NCBI GenBank assembly: GCA_002869695.1
Contig: PKUD01000213.1
Coordinates: 1-32,816 of the forward strand
Reading direction: 5' to 3'
Length of the DNA: 32,816 bases
Origin: Desulfuromonas sp.
Lineage (GTDB): Bacteria; Desulfobacterota; Desulfuromonadia; Desulfuromonadales; Geopsychrobacteraceae
Under the pieces are notes generated by a model. That model was given only the letters and a program-made list of their open reading frames with translations. It ran no database searches and was not told where the DNA came from. A program made the position numbers and the translations under genes. Of the stretch, positions 1-8,872 are shown in pieces (position 1 is the first letter of the stretch; each line of letters opens with the position of its first letter).

Positions 1-60
1 AGTTCTTCGGTGCTTTTCCCACAATGCCTTAGATTTCAAGTCACATAGGACTCATAAATA

Positions 61-92
61 AAGAGCCGCTCTTTTCAGAGCGGCTCTTTTTA
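61..92. terminator. Bidirectional rho-independent terminator
   Basis: An 11-bp perfect stem (61-71 with 78-88) around the loop TTTTCA is followed by a T run on the plus strand and by a TTTATTT tract on the minus strand. It can therefore end a plus-strand gene left of the window and the leftward ZIP transporter gene. The 60 bases to its left show no clear coding signal, although a short open frame ends with TAG near base 30 and could be the tail of an upstream gene. Confidence 0.85.
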
Positions 93-115
93 GTTGTATA
101 AGGAAAACATCTTTA

Positions 116-1006
116 TCAACGCATCAGCAACAGGCTGAGCGCCATCACCAGCATCCCCGCCAGTAAGCCGAGCAGACTGTCATGCCCCTTGCCGTAAGCC
201 CGGCTGGTCGGCAGCAGCTCATCCAGGCTGATATAAACCATGATCCCGGCCACGCCGCCGAACATAATTCCCATCACCTGCGGCGGGACCACATTTGTCT
301 CGCCACCGACAAACAGGCGGATCCCCAGATAGGCGATAATCGCGCCAACCGGTTCGGCAAGGCCACTCAGGCAGGAATAGAAATAGGCCTTCATCCGGCT
401 GCCGGTAGCATAATAGATCGGCACCGAAACACTGATTCCCTCGGGGATATTGTGCAGCGCGATGGCAACGGCAATCGGAATCCCGAGGCTGGGGTCCTGC
501 AGCGCAGCCAGAAAGGTTGCCAGGCCCTCGGGAAAGTTATGGATTCCGATGGCCAGCGCAGTAAACAGACCCATCCGCAGCAGCTTGCGGTCATGTGCGC
601 CATGATCATGCAGATGGGGATTTTCTGCGGCAATCGCATCAAAGTCCGGGACCGGTGCGTTTTCATCATAAAGTGGCGCTCGTTCGGCCTCGGCATGAAC
701 CTCGTGGGGATTTTCAGCGGAAGGGATGAGATTGTCGATCAACCCGACAAATAGAATTCCGGCAAAAAAGGAGCCAACATTGACCCAGTGCCCCAGCGGG
801 TCACCGTAGGCTTCCTCCAGCGCAGTCGCCCCCTTGGCTAAGATTTCCACAAAAGAGACATAGAGCATGACCCCGGCGGAAAATCCGGTCGAGATCGACA
901 GAAACCGGTAGTTGGTCCGTTTGGCAAAAAAGGCGATGGTACTCCCCACCCCTGTCGCCAGACCGGCAAAGACGGTTAATCCCAACGCAAACCAGACACC
1001 ACTCAT
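116..1006 (-). CDS. zupT: ZIP-family divalent metal transporter (ZupT-like)
   Basis: Inner-membrane permease expected to import zinc and possibly other divalent cations. The 296-residue product has about eight hydrophobic segments. A cytoplasmic loop near residues 95-140 is rich in His and acidic residues, including HLHDHGAHD. The two ZIP signature helices are plain: [10 protein letters not shown] and, about 30 residues on, HNIPEGISV; their His and Glu residues line the metal path in this family. It is somewhat longer than E. coli ZupT because of the loop. The ATG at 1006 lies 24 bases after the stop of the transposase gene on the same strand, and transcription ends at the hairpin at 61-92. 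Metal specificity cannot be read from the sequence. Confidence 0.88.
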   Translation of the reverse strand: MSGVWFALGLTVFAGLATGVGSTIAFFAKRTNYRFLSISTGFSAGVMLYVSFVEILAKGATALEEAYGDPLGHWVNVGSFFAGILFVGLIDNLIPSAENPHEVHAEAERAPLYDENAPVPDFDAIAAENPHLHDHGAHDRKLLRMGLFTALAIGIHNFPEGLATFLAALQDPSLGIPIAVAIALHNIPEGISVSVPIYYATGSRMKAYFYSCLSGLAEPVGAIIAYLGIRLFVGGETNVVPPQVMGIMFGGVAGIMVYISLDELLPTSRAYGKGHDSLLGLLAGMLVMALSLLLMR

Positions 1007-1030
1007 AGCCGCAGCTGTCTCACTTCCGGG

Positions 1031-1702
1031 TTACTCCTTCTGTTTCCGCGGCCGCCCCACCGGGTTCGCCTTGATGCGCATCTGAAGCCGCTGTTCGAGC
1101 AGGCTGATAAACGTCTCGCTGCCGAAAGGCCGGCCGTTGCTGGTCGCTTTGCGGATAGCGTTCTCAATATAGCTGTTGCTCTCTTTGGCAAAAGCCTTGA
1201 ATCCTTCCATATCCTCCGGTTTCAGCCATTCCCTGCTGCCAAGCTGACCTTCATCGTCCTGCAGGAAAAGCGCTGCGGCATTCGACCAAGGGTATTCTTC
1301 CGCTTTTTTAACCTGTCCAGCCTTGACCGGGTTGTTGATAATATAGCGCACAACTGCCCACAGGTAATGGTGATCTTCGACCACACAGGAGAAGAAACGG
1401 TTCTGCCAGACCCGTCCGCTGCAGCCATACTTGCGGTTGAAGTACTGGGTATAGACCTGGTTGGTCAGCCCTATCCCCCGGGAAAGAGCTGTGTCGTTAG
1501 CGGGCACGGCGAGCAGATGGAGGTGTTCATCCATCAGGCAGTAAGCCCAGACCTGCAGATCATGCTTGGCTGCGTAATCTCCGAGGAGTTCAAGATATTT
1601 ACGCCGATCGTCATCGTCGAGGAAAACCGGTGTCCGGTTGTTTCCGCGCTGGGTCACGTGATGGGGGTAGCCTACCGCTACGATTCGGGAAATTCTCGGC
1701 AT
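1031..1702 (-). CDS. REP-associated tyrosine transposase (RAYT / IS200-like HUH nuclease)
   Basis: A 223-residue single-strand DNA transposase of the Y1/HUH type, a family whose domesticated members process REP palindromes. Visible motifs are HHVTQRGNNR near residues 14-23, the HUH pair H60-L61-H62 in MDEHLHLL, and YIINNPVKAG at 120-129; Y120 or another nearby Tyr would be the nucleophile. The basic C-terminus (GRPRKQKE) is typical. The frame is intact with no obvious terminal repeats, which fits a resident RAYT better than a freshly inserted IS. A GC-rich hairpin at 1767-1793 lies just upstream and could be a substrate or simply the sfrA terminator. I see no tnpB partner. Confidence 0.85.
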   Translation of the reverse strand: MPRISRIVAVGYPHHVTQRGNNRTPVFLDDDDRRKYLELLGDYAAKHDLQVWAYCLMDEHLHLLAVPANDTALSRGIGLTNQVYTQYFNRKYGCSGRVWQNRFFSCVVEDHHYLWAVVRYIINNPVKAGQVKKAEEYPWSNAAALFLQDDEGQLGSREWLKPEDMEGFKAFAKESNSYIENAIRKATSNGRPFGSETFISLLEQRLQMRIKANPVGRPRKQKE

Positions 1703-1766
1703 AGATGCAATTTATGCGACCCCCACCGATCTTTCAAGCATAATAAACCGCGCAACCAACAGAAAC

Positions 1767-1793
1767 GGCCGGCTTGTCATGAACAGGCCGGCC
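1767..1793 (-). terminator. GC-rich hairpin after sfrA, probable terminator
   Basis: GGCCGGC (1767-1773) pairs with GCCGGCC (1787-1793). The stem extends through a T-G wobble and TGT/ACA to a CATGA loop, giving about 11 bp. On the minus strand it sits 33 bases after the sfrA stop and is followed by a T-rich but interrupted tract, so it is a plausible though imperfect terminator. Its left arm, GGCCGGCTTGT, recurs exactly at 26272-26282. Confidence 0.55.
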
Positions 1794-1825
1794 GATGCTG
1801 TAACGGAGAGGATCAGGAAAAGAGA

Positions 1826-4378
1826 TCAGGCTTTGCTGATGGTAACCTTAGAACGGTTCCTCCCGTCCTGAAGCAACTGCTGAATCCCCTGTTCGGTAAA
1901 ATGGTAGGGAGCAAACAGCAGGCCCACCGGTACGGACTCGCTCAGGCTGACCTTGCCGAACGCAACACCGGTGCTGGAGCTGAGCTTGACCGCCTCACAG
2001 TCCTTGACTCCGGCTGTCGAAGCATCTTCCGGATTGATCTCAATCTTTCCTTCGGGGACCAGCTCAAGCTGGGAGTCCGACCAGGTCGAGGTTGTCCCGA
2101 AGTGGAAAATCGATTTACCGCTGAGCAATTGCAAACCTTCAACAGGCTCAGAGCCGCTGACGGCGCGATAAGTAAAGCTCTTGTCAGCTGGGCTGAACGG
2201 CTGTTTGAGGCAGGGGCGAGTGCGGTCGTTGCCGACGAAACAGATATCGCCGTAAAGACCGGAAAGTCCGCTGACTTCACTCAGGATATCGGACCGGCTG
2301 ATGGTGAGCGGAGTCTTGGTCAGGCGGGCATAGAGGTCAGCAAAAATCTCCCAGTCCTCGCGGGCATCGCCCACCGGCCGAATCCCACGTTCCAGCGGCC
2401 GGACGCGATGGTCCAGCGAGGTCACGCTGCCGCTCTTTTCCGCGAATGTCGTCCCGGGCAGAACCACCGTGGCCAGTTCAGTCAGTTCGTTCGGCAGGAT
2501 ATCCTGTACCACCAAGCAGTCGACCTTCTCCAACGCCTTGCGCCAGCGGGAGGCATTGGGAAAGCTGAGCGGGTTGGTCGCCGCCAGGTAGAGGAAACGC
2601 ACCTGACCGTTTTCCATTCCCTGCAGGATTCCGTCAGCATCCAGGCCGCCTTTCGGCAACTCGGCGTTCCAGGCTTTTCCGAACGCGCTGCTATGTTCTG
2701 CATACGGCAGGAAGCCGGGCAACGCCTCAGGATAGACACCCATATCGAGCAGGCCCTGCATATTCCCTTTTTCATCGAGTGGGAACAGGCCGCCAGCTTC
2801 TCCACGCAAAGTCCCGGTGAGGATCGCCAGGTTGGCAATCGCAGCCGCCTTCTCTTCACCTCGCTCGCTCTTGCTGATATCCGCGCCGAAAATCAATGCC
2901 ACCGTGCTGGCCGTCCCGAGCATTTGCGCGGCTTCCTCCAACTGAGCCAGCTCAATACCGGTAGCGGCAACTGCCTGCGCCAGGTCAACGCCGGCCAGAT
3001 GACTCTTCAACTCATCAAGGTTGCCGACTGCCCGGTTGAGATAATCCTCATCGACCAGCCCTTTGTCGACCAGCAGACGGCCGAGAACATTGGCGAGTTC
3101 GATCTCGCTGCCGGGACGGTAATTGAGGAAGCTGTTGGCAAAGCGCTGCAGCTTGACCTTGCGCATATTGGCAACGATCAGTTTGCCGCTCTTCTGACGG
3201 GTGGCTTCCTGGATTTTCCAGTCTATTGCCGGAGCTTCCGCGGTCGGATCGGCCCCGAACACCAGCACCGCTTCGGCGCTGCCGATACTGCTGATCAGGT
3301 TGCTGGCCCCGTGCAGACCCAATACGCTGTCCAGGCCTTTAAGAGCTCGCAGCGCACCGTAGCGCGCTTCGGAGTCGATATTGTTACTGCCGATGGCGGC
3401 CCGGAACAGCTTCTGAAACAGGTAGTTTTCTTCGTTGGTCAGGCGGGGCGAGGAAAGACCGGCCACCGCTCCGGCACCGTGCTTGCCGATCACCTGCTCG
3501 ATGGCATCGGTGACATGGCCAAGGGCAACCCCCCAGGACGCCGGCTGTTGATCGACCAGCGGCGCCTGCAGACGCTGAGGGCTGTTGATATAACCGTAAC
3601 CAAAGAATCCTGCGGTGCAGAGATTGCCGTTGTTGGTCGTCCCTTCGTCGTCGGAAGTGACGCGGAAAATCTCGCCACCCTGAACATTGAGATCAATCTG
3701 GCAATGGCTGCCGCAATGGGTACAGACCGTCGGCACCTTGCGCAGCGCCCAGGGGCGCGCCTTGAATTTGAAAGGCTTGGAGATCATCGTCCCGGTCGGG
3801 CAGACGGAGACGCAGTTGCCACAGAATTCACAGCTTTCCAGGTCCTTGTCGATAAAAGCCCGATCGCCTTTTTCATTGACGAACAGTGAACTTGCGCCCA
3901 CCACTTCGTGGCAGACCTTTACGCACTTTTCACACATCACGCAACGGTTGGGAACCTGCTGAATCAACTGCCAATGGTCGATCGTCTCGGGATTGACATC
4001 TTCCGCCTTGAACTCCTGGCGATTGACCTCGAGTTCATAACAGGTGTTCTGCAGGTCGCATTCTCCACCGGCATCGCATACCGGGCAGTCGAGCGGATGA
4101 TTGACCAGGATCAGTTCCATGATCTGCTTGCGGATTTTGGTCAGTGCCTCGGACTGGGTGGTCACCTCGATCCCGTCCTTGACCGGGGTGTTGCAGGCGG
4201 TCATTGTCCGCTCAATCCCCTTGATTTCCACAGCACAGATCCGACAGGCACCGGTCGGAGAAACCTTCTGCAGCCAACAGAGGGTCGGGATCTTGATACC
4301 GACCTCTTGGGCGGCTTCCAGGATTGTCGTTTCGGCAGGCACACTGACCTGTTTGCCGTCAATCGTCAAACTGACCAT
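1826..4378 (-). CDS. sfrA: SfrA: NuoG-like iron-sulfur/molybdopterin-fold subunit of NADPH-Fe(III) oxidoreductase
   Basis: Large subunit of a soluble SfrAB-type complex that in Geobacter passes electrons from NADPH to Fe(III) or other acceptors. The 850-residue product starts with a 2Fe-2S ferredoxin domain (C34, C45, C48, C62). Next come a NuoG-type cluster site (H94, C98, C101, C107), two 4Fe-4S motifs (C146/149/152/156 and C183/186/189/193) and a molybdopterin-oxidoreductase 4Fe-4S site (C219, C222, C226, C254). A long bis-MGD-fold region fills the rest. Whether molybdenum is bound is unknown. The ATG has GAGGTG upstream. It lies 74 bases after sfrB on the same strand. The alternative is NuoG of a complex I or hydrogenase, but no other nuo genes are adjacent. 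Confidence 0.8.
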   Translation of the reverse strand: MVSLTIDGKQVSVPAETTILEAAQEVGIKIPTLCWLQKVSPTGACRICAVEIKGIERTMTACNTPVKDGIEVTTQSEALTKIRKQIMELILVNHPLDCPVCDAGGECDLQNTCYELEVNRQEFKAEDVNPETIDHWQLIQQVPNRCVMCEKCVKVCHEVVGASSLFVNEKGDRAFIDKDLESCEFCGNCVSVCPTGTMISKPFKFKARPWALRKVPTVCTHCGSHCQIDLNVQGGEIFRVTSDDEGTTNNGNLCTAGFFGYGYINSPQRLQAPLVDQQPASWGVALGHVTDAIEQVIGKHGAGAVAGLSSPRLTNEENYLFQKLFRAAIGSNNIDSEARYGALRALKGLDSVLGLHGASNLISSIGSAEAVLVFGADPTAEAPAIDWKIQEATRQKSGKLIVANMRKVKLQRFANSFLNYRPGSEIELANVLGRLLVDKGLVDEDYLNRAVGNLDELKSHLAGVDLAQAVAATGIELAQLEEAAQMLGTASTVALIFGADISKSERGEEKAAAIANLAILTGTLRGEAGGLFPLDEKGNMQGLLDMGVYPEALPGFLPYAEHSSAFGKAWNAELPKGGLDADGILQGMENGQVRFLYLAATNPLSFPNASRWRKALEKVDCLVVQDILPNELTELATVVLPGTTFAEKSGSVTSLDHRVRPLERGIRPVGDAREDWEIFADLYARLTKTPLTISRSDILSEVSGLSGLYGDICFVGNDRTRPCLKQPFSPADKSFTYRAVSGSEPVEGLQLLSGKSIFHFGTTSTWSDSQLELVPEGKIEINPEDASTAGVKDCEAVKLSSSTGVAFGKVSLSESVPVGLLFAPYHFTEQGIQQLLQDGRNRSKVTISKA

Positions 4379-4452
4379 ATCTATTCACCTCAAAAACCGG
4401 CAGCAAGACTTCTTTCGAGAGAACCTTACCGCCTTTGCTTGATTAATTATTT

Positions 4453-6474
4453 TCAAACTGCAATCATCGAGACCCGGTAACAGCGCAGACAACGTTCGGC
4501 TTCCTTGATCGCCTCCTGATCGCTGAAGCCGAGTTCGACTTCATTGTAGTTGCCAGCGCTGGCCCGTTCACGACCATGGATTTCGTGCTGATCGAAGCGA
4601 CCGATCGCATCCAGCCAGGACACCTTCTCGTCCTTGTCATAGACTCCAAGATGACTGAGGATATCCTCGTGGAAGTCATCATCGGTCAGGTAGGCTTCGC
4701 CCTCCTCAAAATAGCGCTGGATGACTTTGGCTGCCCGGTGGGCGTTGCCAACACAGGCCACCACCGTCAAGGGTCCAATTTCGGCATCACCGGAGGCGAA
4801 TACTCCATCCATGTCAGTGAGCAGAATCCGTGTGAGGGGGTTGCCCATCTCGTCATTCAGATCACGCCCCACAAGGTTCTTCTGCGGAACGAACTTGGTC
4901 ACTACCGTATTCCAGCGGGTAATTTCAATGCCAGTATCTTCGGTGATAAAGCTGAGGTCGGGGTCCTGACCGATGGCCGGAATCAGCGTGTCGCACTCGA
5001 CGACAAACTCACTTCCTTCGACCGGTTGCGGCCGACGCCGACCGGAATCATCCGGCTCGCCCAGTTCCATGCGGACACATTCAACACCGGTGACCTGCCG
5101 GTTGTCGTCGACAATGATCTTCTTCGGCAGGACCAGGAACTCGAACTGCACGCCTTCCTCATCGGCTCCATCAACTTCCCAGACATCGGCCGGCATCTCT
5201 TTCCGGGTCCGACGATAGAGCAGAATAGAATCTTTCGCACCTTCGCGCAGGGCCACCCGCACGCAGTCGATAGCGGTGTTACCACCACCGACAACGCAGA
5301 CTCGTTTACCCATGCCGGTCGGCCTGCCCATATAAGCATCACGCAGAAACTCGATCCCGCCAGCGAGGAATCCGCTGTAGCCCTCTTTCTCACCCTCGAC
5401 GCCCATCGGCTTGGACTTGTGTGCACCGGGAGCCAGCAGCACCGCATCATGTTTTTGTTTCAGCTCCATCAGCGAGATATCTTCGCCGACCTTGGTGTCG
5501 TAGATGATCTCGACGCCCATGGAACAGATGATATCAATATCGCGCTGGAGAATGTGCCGCGGCATCCGGTAGGCCGGGATGCCGACCGCGATCATACCGC
5601 CGCCGAAACCTTCCGGCAGTGCCTCATAGATGGTCACCGGGTAGCCTTCCAGGGCAAGGTAGTAGGCGGTTGTCAAACCGGCCGGACCAGCACCGACAAT
5701 GGCCACGGACTTGCCTTTGCGGGGCTTCGGCTGCATCGGCGGGGTCTGTTGGTGTTGCCACTCGTAGTCGGACGCCGTCCGCTTGAGCACCATGATGTTG
5801 ATCGATTCGTCAACATTTTTACGGCGACAGGCCGACTCGCATGGGTGCGGGCAGACCCGGCCGCACACGGCTGGCAGCGGCATGCTTTCGCGGATGACCG
5901 ACAGAGCCTCGTCGTAGCGATAATCTTTGATCGCCTCAATATACGCGGGAATATCGATGTGGGCCGGACACTTGTCCTGGCAGGGCGCTGTCAGCTTGAC
6001 CTTGTATTCAGCCGGCCTGGGTCGCCTTTCGCCACGGATATAGGCCAGATAGTCTTCGCGGAAATATTTGACCGTGTCCAGAACCGGAACTGCCGAGGTC
6101 ATGCAGAGGGTGCATTTACAGTTCTGTAGCAGATCGGCCAGAGCCTCGATCTCGGCCAGGTCCTTCTCTTCCCCCTCGCCATTGAGAATCCGCGCCAGCG
6201 TATCCTGTAACACCCGGGTCCCCTTCTTGCCGGGCGAACACTTGGCGCAGCAGTAATCTTCCTGAACCCGCTTTGCGTATTCGGCCGCCATGGCAACGAC
6301 ATCGACTTCCGGGTCTGCGACGATAATACCGTCCCACCCCATGAACGCCACCATGGACCGCTCGCCATCAAACGTAACGGGAAGTTTTTTCTGGACAATC
6401 TCCGACGTACCGTCGCCCCCCTGGCGGTTGTCGATGATCTCTCTCCCCCAACTGGAAAATACAAGCTGACCCAA
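4453..6474 (-). CDS. sfrB: SfrB: FAD/NADPH-binding, GltD-like subunit of NADPH-Fe(III) oxidoreductase
   Basis: Flavoprotein partner of SfrA, expected to oxidise NADPH in the cytoplasm and feed the iron-sulfur chain. Residues about 75-145 resemble the C-terminal 4Fe-4S domain of NuoF (CCAKC at 75-79; Cys 119, 121, 124). Residues 165-216 hold the eight-Cys-type two-cluster region seen in glutamate synthase small subunit and DPYD. GAGPAG at 261-266 binds FAD and GGGNTA from 396 binds NADPH; FASGDAEIGP near the C-terminus closes the FAD site. It starts at TTG, supported by AGGAGG five bases upstream, and no better start is in range. In Geobacter the pair was first isolated as a soluble Fe(III) reductase and later tied to acetate metabolism. 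Confidence 0.82.
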   Translation of the reverse strand: MGQLVFSSWGREIIDNRQGGDGTSEIVQKKLPVTFDGERSMVAFMGWDGIIVADPEVDVVAMAAEYAKRVQEDYCCAKCSPGKKGTRVLQDTLARILNGEGEEKDLAEIEALADLLQNCKCTLCMTSAVPVLDTVKYFREDYLAYIRGERRPRPAEYKVKLTAPCQDKCPAHIDIPAYIEAIKDYRYDEALSVIRESMPLPAVCGRVCPHPCESACRRKNVDESINIMVLKRTASDYEWQHQQTPPMQPKPRKGKSVAIVGAGPAGLTTAYYLALEGYPVTIYEALPEGFGGGMIAVGIPAYRMPRHILQRDIDIICSMGVEIIYDTKVGEDISLMELKQKHDAVLLAPGAHKSKPMGVEGEKEGYSGFLAGGIEFLRDAYMGRPTGMGKRVCVVGGGNTAIDCVRVALREGAKDSILLYRRTRKEMPADVWEVDGADEEGVQFEFLVLPKKIIVDDNRQVTGVECVRMELGEPDDSGRRRPQPVEGSEFVVECDTLIPAIGQDPDLSFITEDTGIEITRWNTVVTKFVPQKNLVGRDLNDEMGNPLTRILLTDMDGVFASGDAEIGPLTVVACVGNAHRAAKVIQRYFEEGEAYLTDDDFHEDILSHLGVYDKDEKVSWLDAIGRFDQHEIHGRERASAGNYNEVELGFSDQEAIKEAERCLRCYRVSMIAV

Positions 6475-6555
6475 ATTGACCTCCTATGACCTGCTTCGAC
6501 CTTCCCCGTGAGGAAGGCCGAAAAATCCTGAATCGGTGATAAGTTCCCGATGTTC

Positions 6556-6593
6556 TAACTGTTTGCAATAGTTACAAATCGTATACAGTATGC
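6556..6593. promoter_or_regulatory. Inverted repeats upstream of sfrB, candidate operator region
   Basis: TAACT (6556-6560) and AGTTA (6570-6574) form an inverted repeat centred on TTGCAA. Beside it is GTATACAGTATGC (6581-6593), which contains the palindrome GTATAC. The elements lie 80-120 bases upstream of the sfrB start in an otherwise non-coding 211-base gap. I could not pick out a convincing -35/-10 pair, so a regulatory role is an inference from position and symmetry. Confidence 0.3.
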
Positions 6594-6685
6594 AGTTGAT
6601 AACATAAACGACAAGCCGAAATCAAGGCTATTTTTCCCGTTTAAACAGCTTTTCACGGGAGCCCAGCGAGCCGAAAAATCGAAGA

Positions 6686-7117
6686 TTATTTCGCAGTTTC
6701 CGGGCCCGGGAATGCTGGCGGTGGCGCCTGTATCATCCACGTGCTTCCCCCGACGGAGGGCGTATCCATCCGCCGCCATTGCTGAGACCAGCGCCACTCT
6801 CTGACCGTGACCGAGGGGAGCAGGTAATATTCGACCAGCAAAACCGCCCCGGCAACCCCCTCTGCCTGGTTCAGATCGACCTGTTCGAAGCCGACCTCGA
6901 CCATATGCAGGTCCTTGTTACTGGGGAATTCATCAAGAAACGCATCCCGCTCTGCAGCAACCACAAGTCTGGCGGCTCCATGGAAATCCTGCCAGCGCAT
7001 CGCTTCGGCAAAGTGGTCACTCAGTTTGATGAAGTCTGATCCCAGCTCGATCGGCCGCGTGCAGGCGGGCATGAGCAACACCAGCAACAGTATGGACAAA
7101 GGCAACCGTTTCAACAT
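6686..7117 (-). CDS. Small predicted lipoprotein of unknown function
   Basis: A 143-residue product with a short basic N-terminus, a hydrophobic run and the lipobox LMPAC, so it is probably exported and lipidated. I do not recognise the mature domain. It is mixed alpha/beta in composition with several Trp residues (VREWRWSQQWRR) and a Pro-rich tail. The ATG at 7117 is chosen over the longer frame because AGGAGAG stands just upstream and the signal sequence begins immediately after it. It is divergent from the glutaredoxin gene and lies upstream of sfrB on the same strand, separated by about 210 bases with candidate operators. Confidence 0.75.
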   Translation of the reverse strand: MLKRLPLSILLLVLLMPACTRPIELGSDFIKLSDHFAEAMRWQDFHGAARLVVAAERDAFLDEFPSNKDLHMVEVGFEQVDLNQAEGVAGAVLLVEYYLLPSVTVREWRWSQQWRRMDTPSVGGSTWMIQAPPPAFPGPETAK

Positions 7118-7230
7118 GGGAATCTCTCCTTTATTAGGCCTCGGACCGGCCCGTCTGTAAATTTTTCCTTGAGGCGTTCCACGATCCATGGTATTCCCGC
7201 ATGAATTTTTGAAGAATCAAAGGATAGATT

Positions 7231-7488
7231 GTGAAAAAAATTGAGATCTACACCAAGGATTACTGCACATTCTGTCACAGGGCTAAACACCTGCTGATCG
7301 ACAAGGGTGTCGCATTCGTCGAATACGAGATCAGTGAGGACTCGGCCAAAGCCGTCCAGATGCAGCAACGGGCTCGACGTCGTACCGTACCGCAGATTTT
7401 TATCGATGACCAGCATATCGGCGGTTGTGACGATCTCTATGCTCTCGAAAACAGCGGAAAACTTGACCCCATCCTTCTAGACAGCTGA
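7231..7488 (+). CDS. grxC: Glutaredoxin (GrxC type) with a CTFC active site
   Basis: An 85-residue thiol-disulfide oxidoreductase of the glutaredoxin 3 family, acting in the cytoplasm. The active site reads YCTFCHRAK (Cys 13 and 16), with Thr where most members have Pro (CPYC or CPFC). The cis-Pro loop TVPQIFI and the glutathione-binding GGCDDL motif are both intact. Translation starts at GTG with AAAGGA upstream; no ATG is available in frame. It stands alone on the plus strand between divergent and convergent genes. The Thr substitution is likely to change the redox potential but should still permit both mono- and dithiol chemistry. Confidence 0.9.
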   Translation: MKKIEIYTKDYCTFCHRAKHLLIDKGVAFVEYEISEDSAKAVQMQQRARRRTVPQIFIDDQHIGGCDDLYALENSGKLDPILLDS

Positions 7489-7514
7489 TTTTCTGCCTCC
7501 TCGAAAGTCTCTCC

Positions 7515-8117
7515 TTACTCGCCACCGCCACCTATAGCCCTGTCGTCTGATTGAAAGAAGGGCTCCAGCCGGCTCAACAGCTGCCTAAGGATGGCCGCGG
7601 TCAACCCCCAGATCTCATTGTCATCAAGCCGATAAAAATCGACCGGCACTGTTCGCCCCCTGTGCTGCCAGTCCTCCTGATGGTAAATCTGCGGATCGCG
7701 TAACCGCTGCAATGGCAGCTCGATCACCTCGGCAATCTCTCCATAATCGATGCGATAGGGATAGGGATGGGTGAAGCTGCCGACGTAGGGCGTGACCAGG
7801 TACCCGTGAACTGAAACGATATCATCCAGTTGACCTAGGCAGGTCACATCCGCGGCAACGATCCCCATCTCTTCTTCGGTTTCCCGCAGCGCCGTCTGCC
7901 AGAGATCGGCATCTCCCGGCTCCGCACCACCCCCCGGGAAGGAAATTTCACCGGCATGCTTCGGCAGGTGTTCAGTGCGCCTGGTAAAGAGCACCCAGGT
8001 TTCATTATGCCGTTGGAAAAGTGGCACCAGAACAGCTGCCGGCCTCAGCTGCTGAGCCTCAAGCGATTGCGCCGGATGCTCCGCCAGATGTTGGGAAATC
8101 AGATCGAACGGGGACAT
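7515..8117 (-). CDS. CoA-pyrophosphatase-type NUDIX hydrolase
   Basis: A 200-residue NUDIX enzyme most like the NudL/CoA diphosphatase group, which cleaves coenzyme A or its derivatives to phosphopantetheine and 3',5'-ADP. The CoA-group lead-in HAGEISFPGGG runs straight into the NUDIX box, which ends with RETEEEMG. Upstream, LFTRRTEHLPKH also fits that group. Its ATG overlaps the rpe stop by one base (TGATG), so the two are translationally coupled. It is the last gene of the leftward def-to-NUDIX run. Substrate is assigned by subfamily resemblance only. Confidence 0.82.
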   Translation of the reverse strand: MSPFDLISQHLAEHPAQSLEAQQLRPAAVLVPLFQRHNETWVLFTRRTEHLPKHAGEISFPGGGAEPGDADLWQTALRETEEEMGIVAADVTCLGQLDDIVSVHGYLVTPYVGSFTHPYPYRIDYGEIAEVIELPLQRLRDPQIYHQEDWQHRGRTVPVDFYRLDDNEIWGLTAAILRQLLSRLEPFFQSDDRAIGGGGE

Positions 8118-8782
8118 CAGTTGCGCCCACGGTTGCCGTTCTGCTTGAGAGAGGCGATGGTCGCCGCGTAATCGTCGGTCCCAAACACCGCACTCCCGGC
8201 GACAAAAACATCAGCTCCCGCCGCGGCAATCCGCTCGATGTTGTCCGTCTTGACACCGCCATCAACCTCCAACTCAACGTCAAGTCCGAGCTGATCGATC
8301 CGCTGCCGCAGGGCTTCAATTTTCGGCAGGCAGTTCTCGATAAAGGACTGGCCGCCAAAACCGGGGTTGACCGTCATCAGCAGCACCAGATCAAGATCTG
8401 GCAGGATCATATCGAGGGCGGTCAGCGAGGTGCCCGGGTTCAGGGAAACCCCGGCCTTCTTGCCGAGCGAGCGGATCAGTTGCACCGTCCGGTGCAGGTG
8501 GGTGGAGGCCTCGGCATGGACAACGATAATATCCGCTCCCGCTTCGGCAAAAGCAGGGACATATTGATCCGGGTTCTCGATCATCAGGTGAACGTCGAGT
8601 GGCAGTCCGGTCACCGGTCGAACGGCATCGACGACCAACGGTCCGATGGTGATGTTCGGTACGAAATGCCCGTCCATTACATCGACATGAACATAGTCGG
8701 CGCCGGCGGATTCGATTGCGCGTACTTCATCCCCTAAACGGGCAAAATCGGCGGACAGGATCGAGGGGGCAATTTTTATCAT
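8117..8782 (-). CDS. rpe: Ribulose-phosphate 3-epimerase
   Basis: Interconverts ribulose-5-phosphate and xylulose-5-phosphate in the pentose phosphate pathway. The 221-residue product is full length for the family. It shows the family's strand-end motifs: the N-terminal [10 protein letters not shown], then [12 protein letters not shown] with metal-binding His and Asp, [27 protein letters not shown] and [11 protein letters not shown]. The ATG is immediately followed by the conserved start of the protein. It follows rsmB by 90 bases on the same strand and is coupled to the NUDIX gene downstream. Location next to rsmB is common in this bacterial group. Confidence 0.96.
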   Translation of the reverse strand: MIKIAPSILSADFARLGDEVRAIESAGADYVHVDVMDGHFVPNITIGPLVVDAVRPVTGLPLDVHLMIENPDQYVPAFAEAGADIIVVHAEASTHLHRTVQLIRSLGKKAGVSLNPGTSLTALDMILPDLDLVLLMTVNPGFGGQSFIENCLPKIEALRQRIDQLGLDVELEVDGGVKTDNIERIAAAGADVFVAGSAVFGTDDYAATIASLKQNGNRGRN

Positions 8783-8872
8783 CTGCTATCTCCAGTGATC
8801 GAGGAAAAAAGCTTTCGCCACCGAGGCGCTGAGAAAACAAGAGCTAGAGTCTTCCCGCCCCTGGGAGAGTCG

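Noticed and set aside
1367-3889. An 840-codon plus-strand open frame opposite sfrA
   Set aside because: It is the mirror of the sfrA coding region and of the RAYT gene. Its product has no recognisable motif, while the minus strand encodes clear Cys clusters and domains.
4576-6129. A 517-codon plus-strand open frame opposite sfrB
   Set aside because: Antisense shadow of a GC-rich gene. No ribosome binding site or family motif, and sfrB is unmistakable on the other strand.
8806-8846. CGCC-ACCGA-GGCG hairpin between rpe and rsmB as a repeat element
   Set aside because: Only four base pairs and a single copy in the window; not enough to call a repeat.
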